Shown: piece by piece, positions 60,830 to 64,000 of the stretch | How positions within the stretch are numbered: the stretch's first letter is position 1 | How the letters are laid out: each line of letters opens with the position of its first letter | Assembly: GCF_029714285.1 (NCBI RefSeq) | Contig: NZ_CP121662.1 | Coordinates: forward strand, 3,689,501-3,753,500 | Length of the DNA stretch: 64,000 nt | Reading direction: 5' to 3' | Source of the DNA: Rhizobium sp. CB3090 | GTDB taxonomy: Bacteria; Pseudomonadota; Alphaproteobacteria; Rhizobiales; Rhizobiaceae | Program-made: the position numbers and the translations under genes | The notes under the pieces: generated by a model | Database searches by the model: none | What the model was told of the DNA's origin: nothing | The model's input: the letters and a program-made list of their open reading frames with translations, nothing else

Positions 60830-61779
60830 CGTGTCCCTCCGGCGCGTAGTCGGGGATCGATGGCGAGATAGGAAAGATCCACCAGGAAGTTCACGACGAT
60901 GACGAGCCCGGCAAAGAACAGCACGACATCCTGAAGCACGATGACATCACGCTGGTTGAGCGCCTGATAGGCGAGGCGGCCAAGGCCGGGCAGGGTGAAG
61001 ACGTTTTCGATCAGCACAGCACCGGCGACCAGAAAGGTGAACTGCAGCCCGAGGATGGTGAGCACCGGCATCAGTGCATTCGGCACCACATGTCCCCAGA
61101 GCACTCCGCTACGCGACAGGCCCTTGGCAGTCGCCGTGCGGGCAAAATCCTCATGCAGTGTGTCGAGCACAGCCGAGCGGGTAACCCGGGTCAGCACCGC
61201 CGCCTGGGGCAGCGCCAGCGAGATAGCCGGCAGCACCAGCGATTTCAAGGCAGGCCAGACTCCGTTCCCCCAGCCCGGAAAGCCGCCAGCCGGCATCCAG
61301 CCGAGCGAGGTGGCAAACAGCAGGATCAGCAGCAGGCCGACCCAAAAGCCCGGCACGGCAATGCCCATCTGCGAAAACAGCGTGGCGACGATATCGAAGA
61401 AGCCGCCGCGTCTTGCGGCCGCCGCGACGCCAAGCGGCACGGCGATGAGCATGGAAAGGATGATGGCGAGGATGGCAAGCGGCAATGTTACGGCCAGCCG
61501 CTCGACGATGAGGCCGTCGACCGGCACGCCGTAAGTATAGGATTTCCCGAGATCGCCCGTCACTGCGCCGGCAAGCCATCGGCCGTAGCGAATGAACAAA
61601 GGTTGGTCGAGGCCCATATCATGCTGCAGCGCCGCAAGCGTCTCGGGGGAGGCCGAGGTGCCGAGCGTGATGGCGGCGGGATCGCCCGGCAGCAGGGCCA
61701 TCACGGTGAAGACCAGCAACGAAACGGCGATCAGGGTCAGGATAAGACCTACGATCCGGCGGGTAAGGAGTACGATCAT
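60826..61779 (-). CDS. Oligopeptide-type ABC permease (DppB-like)
   Basis: 317 aa, inner membrane. N-terminus MIVLLTRRIVGLILTLIAVSLLVFTVMALLPGDPA is the classical DppB start, and FARTATAKGLSRSGVLWGHVVPNALMPVLTILGLQFTFLVAGAVLIENVFTLPGLGRL carries the coupling motif and last helices. Its stop overlaps the DppC-like gene, and it follows the substrate-binding protein gene by 90 bases. Confidence 0.93.
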   Translation of the reverse strand: MIVLLTRRIVGLILTLIAVSLLVFTVMALLPGDPAAITLGTSASPETLAALQHDMGLDQPLFIRYGRWLAGAVTGDLGKSYTYGVPVDGLIVERLAVTLPLAILAIILSMLIAVPLGVAAAARRGGFFDIVATLFSQMGIAVPGFWVGLLLILLFATSLGWMPAGGFPGWGNGVWPALKSLVLPAISLALPQAAVLTRVTRSAVLDTLHEDFARTATAKGLSRSGVLWGHVVPNALMPVLTILGLQFTFLVAGAVLIENVFTLPGLGRLAYQALNQRDVIVLQDVVLFFAGLVIVVNFLVDLSYLAIDPRLRAGGTR

Positions 61780-61869
61780 TGCATGTCCACCGCCGGATCA
61801 GGTCCGGCATCGAAACATTTCACGGTGGGCGAAGGGGCCGCCCTGCCGTGTGTGCGGAACTGAAAGAGA

Positions 61870-63399
61870 TCAGTCTTCCCAGGAGACGTTGGTCAAGACA
61901 TTCGAGGGGATCGGCTCGTTCTCCCAGAGCCCCTTCAACTTCTTGTCCCAGACCCCGAGTTTCGGCATGACGAAGAGGAAGAGCGCGGGGGCATCCTCGG
62001 CCAGGATCGCCTGCGCCTCGCCATAGAGCTTGTTCTGTGCCGCCGGATCGGCGGTTAGCTGAATCTTCTTCATCAACTCGTTGAAGACCGGGTTCTTATA
62101 ATTGAAATAATAGGGTTCGCGCGAATAGATGTCGATGTCCAGCGGCTCTGCATGAGCGACGATGGTCATGTCGTAATCGCGGCCGGTGAAGACGTCCTGC
62201 ACCCATTTTGCCGGAAATTCCGTCGGCTCGATGTTCATGGTGACGCCGATATCGGCAAACATCGCCTGCATCACCTGGGCGCTTCTAGGGGCATATGCCA
62301 TCTGCGGCGTCTTGATGGTGAAGGTGAAGCCGTTAGGATAGCCCGCCTCGGCAAGCAGCGCCTTGGCCTTGGCTTGGTTGTAAGGCAGCGTTCCCGTCAG
62401 GTCTTGATATCCTGGGTCGTTCGGCGTGTAGTGACTGCCGATCGCCGTGCCGAAACCGGACCAGGCGCCGTCGATGATCGTCTTGCGATCGAGCGCCATC
62501 ATCAGGGCCTGGCGCACGCGCTTGTCGTCGAAGGGTTTGCGTGTGTTGTTCATGCCGGCGACCACCTTGAGCTCGGTATTGCCGATCTTAGTCATCAGCC
62601 GCGCATTGCCGTCGAAAGAGCTCATCAGCTCGGGTGCCGCGAATTCCGGAAAGGCATCGAGATCGCCGGCCTTCAGCGCCGCTGCTTCCGCCTGCGGATC
62701 GGAGATGAAGCGGAAAGTCACCTTGTCGAGCTTCACGTCGACGGACTTGTTCCAGTAGTCTGGATTCTTCACAAGCTCTACATGGTCGCCTTTGGCCCAG
62801 GCCGAGAATTTGAATGGCCCGGTGCCGACAGGCGTCGTCTTGTCGTCTGCGGCAGATTTCGGACCGACCATGACCGAAGACGGCCAGCCGAGCCAATAGA
62901 GCAGGCTGCCGGTCGGAGAGGAGAGATGCAGCACCAGCGTTTCGGGGTCTGGCGTGTCGATCGAGGCGATGGTGGCGAAGAACCGCTTCTGCGGATTGAC
63001 GGATTTGCCGTCGCGAGCGCGGTCGAGCGCGAATTTCGCGGCCGTCGCATCGAAGGGCTCCCCGTCATGGAATTTAACGCCGGTCTGCAGCTTGAATGTA
63101 TAGGTGAGGCCGTCGGGCGAAATATCCCAGCTTTTCGCGAGCTGCGGCACGATCTTGCCGCTCTCGTCGATGGCGACCAGCCCCTCGAAGATGTTCTGCC
63201 AGGTCACCTGGCCGATCGCGACGGGCGCGGCGATCGTCGGGTCGAGGCCGGTGGGCTCTACGCTCATGCCGATATTCAGTGTCGTCTTGGCCGCTTCGGC
63301 CGGCGCCATGCCCAGCATCAGCAGCCCGGCCGACATTGCGGTGCCATAGGCCAGACAGCGAGCAAAATCGCTGAGCCTCGGACGTAAAATTTTGGTCAT
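61870..63399 (-). CDS. Oligopeptide-type ABC substrate-binding protein (SBP_bac_5)
   Basis: 509 aa from ATG 63399 (GGGAAC upstream; a start at 63453 would only lengthen the tail). Signal peptide ...CLAYGTAMSAGLLMLGMAPAEA then AKTTLNIGMSVEPTGLDPT. Family blocks: QVTWQNIFEGLVAIDESGKIVPQLAKSWDISPDGLTYTFKLQTGVKFHDGEPF and DDKRVRQALMMALDRKTIIDGAWSGFGTAIGSHYTPNDPGY. Periplasmic receptor for a peptide-like compound. It lies between a P1-family peptidase gene and the permeases. Confidence 0.93.
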   Translation of the reverse strand: MTKILRPRLSDFARCLAYGTAMSAGLLMLGMAPAEAAKTTLNIGMSVEPTGLDPTIAAPVAIGQVTWQNIFEGLVAIDESGKIVPQLAKSWDISPDGLTYTFKLQTGVKFHDGEPFDATAAKFALDRARDGKSVNPQKRFFATIASIDTPDPETLVLHLSSPTGSLLYWLGWPSSVMVGPKSAADDKTTPVGTGPFKFSAWAKGDHVELVKNPDYWNKSVDVKLDKVTFRFISDPQAEAAALKAGDLDAFPEFAAPELMSSFDGNARLMTKIGNTELKVVAGMNNTRKPFDDKRVRQALMMALDRKTIIDGAWSGFGTAIGSHYTPNDPGYQDLTGTLPYNQAKAKALLAEAGYPNGFTFTIKTPQMAYAPRSAQVMQAMFADIGVTMNIEPTEFPAKWVQDVFTGRDYDMTIVAHAEPLDIDIYSREPYYFNYKNPVFNELMKKIQLTADPAAQNKLYGEAQAILAEDAPALFLFVMPKLGVWDKKLKGLWENEPIPSNVLTNVSWED

Positions 63400-63524
63400 C
63401 TCAGTTCCCTTGCTGCGGCTCGTGACACCGGTTTCCCTCCGGCATAAGGCCAATTTTCAAAATACTATCATCTTGTCGGGTCGAAATAGATCAGTGCCCA
63501 GGTCCTGCATGGGCACATCTCCGG

Positions 63525-64000
63525 CTAGGCCTCGCAATCCGGAAAGCGGTCCCGCCAGGCCGGCAGCGCGCCTTCGACGGGCAGCGCCGTCGCCTCATAG
63601 ACGCCCCGGGCAATGGCGCGCGCCATGACGATGGCGGCGAGATGGCAGAGTTCCATGAAGCTTTGCAGGTCGTCTCTCTGGTGTTTGCCCGTCGACGCGG
63701 CAAAAACCGTGTCGCCGTCGAGCGGCAGATGCGTGGGCAAGAGTGCGCGGGCAAATCCGTCATGGCCGCAGATCGACAACCGGTGCGCTTCCGCCTTGGT
63801 CAACGCCGCATCGGTGACGATGGCGCCGATCGTTGTTGCCGTCACATTCGCGCCCTTCAGCCGGAGGTGCGAGTCGATGGTTTCGGGCATGCCGAGGCCG
63901 CCGAATTCGTCGCCGATCTCGAAGGGTGCGGCCCAGAAATGCGGTCCTTCGCCAATGGTCGCCGAACCCAACGCATTGACGGCGACGATGGCCGCGATCC
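63525..64000 (-). CDS. P1-family peptidase (DmpA-like), partial at the window edge
   Basis: The frame stays open to the right end, so the gene continues outside; only its C-terminal part is seen. AAIVAVNALGSATIGEGPHFWAAPFEIGDEFGGLG, then GAIVTDAALTKAEAHRLSICGHDGFARALLPTHLPLDGDTVFAASTGK fit the P1 (S58) family, whose Asn-Thr/Ser autoprocessing and aminopeptidase chemistry follows an N-terminal nucleophile. It precedes the transport genes on the same strand, which supports a role with peptides. Confidence 0.8.
   Translation of the reverse strand, partial: IAAIVAVNALGSATIGEGPHFWAAPFEIGDEFGGLGMPETIDSHLRLKGANVTATTIGAIVTDAALTKAEAHRLSICGHDGFARALLPTHLPLDGDTVFAASTGKHQRDDLQSFMELCHLAAIVMARAIARGVYEATALPVEGALPAWRDRFPDCEA

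Noticed and set aside
1..64000. CRISPR arrays, rRNA genes or insertion sequences
   Set aside because: No regularly spaced short repeats, no rRNA sequence, and no transposase reading frame or terminal inverted repeats were seen.

Overview
The window looks like part of the chromosome of a Rhizobium-group alphaproteobacterium (R. etli / R. leguminosarum type). The basis is gene content and style: high GC, a RIME-type palindromic repeat, a Tad/Flp (Cpa) pilus cluster of rhizobial layout, and a BMP-type nucleoside transporter joined to nucleoside catabolism genes. Species is not determined; all product names come from reading motifs, not from a database search.

Layout. 1-9.2 kb: tail of an unknown gene, pncB, a ribbon-helix-helix/RelE toxin-antitoxin pair, a frameshifted DUF1444 gene, a large MscS-family channel, an SDR plus Old Yellow Enzyme operon, an alpha/beta hydrolase and a TauE/SafE-type permease. 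9.4-12.5 kb: a small catabolic island made of a proline-racemase-family enzyme, an Ldh2-family reductase and an FCD-GntR regulator, with matching palindromes in front of the racemase gene and the regulator. 12.7-29.3 kb: an integrated phage-like element bounded by a 15-bp direct repeat, whose right copy lies in the 3' end of tRNA-Ser(GGA). It carries an integrase, small control/replication genes, terminase, a hub/spike/tape-measure module, secreted accessory proteins and an XRE repressor with operators, but no portal, capsid, tail tube, sheath or lysis genes that I can recognise. 29.6-30.4 kb: a small membrane protein and a broken AraC-type regulator.

30.6-42.2 kb: nucleoside uptake and salvage. 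The BMP-family binding protein, a double ABC ATPase and two permeases import nucleosides. Cytidine deaminase, purine nucleoside phosphorylase, deoxyribose-phosphate aldolase and thymidine phosphorylase follow in the same direction; phosphopentomutase, adenosine deaminase and uracil phosphoribosyltransferase lie on the opposite strand. Together these convert imported nucleosides to bases plus pentose phosphates. A strong hairpin after the binding-protein gene probably sets its excess over the membrane parts.

42.3-55.2 kb: a Tad pilus locus: two TadE-like minor pseudopilins and a CpaC-like small protein on the minus strand; the Flp pilin, CpaA-F, TadB and TadC on the plus strand; then, after a LysE-type exporter, a TadD-like TPR lipoprotein. 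A RIME-like element sits between cpaE and cpaF. 55.3-64 kb: leucyl aminopeptidase, a MarR-like regulator, an NlpC/P60 hydrolase, a small conserved protein, and a minus-strand group of P1-family peptidase (cut by the window edge), oligopeptide-type binding protein, two permeases and an amidase, without an ATPase in view.
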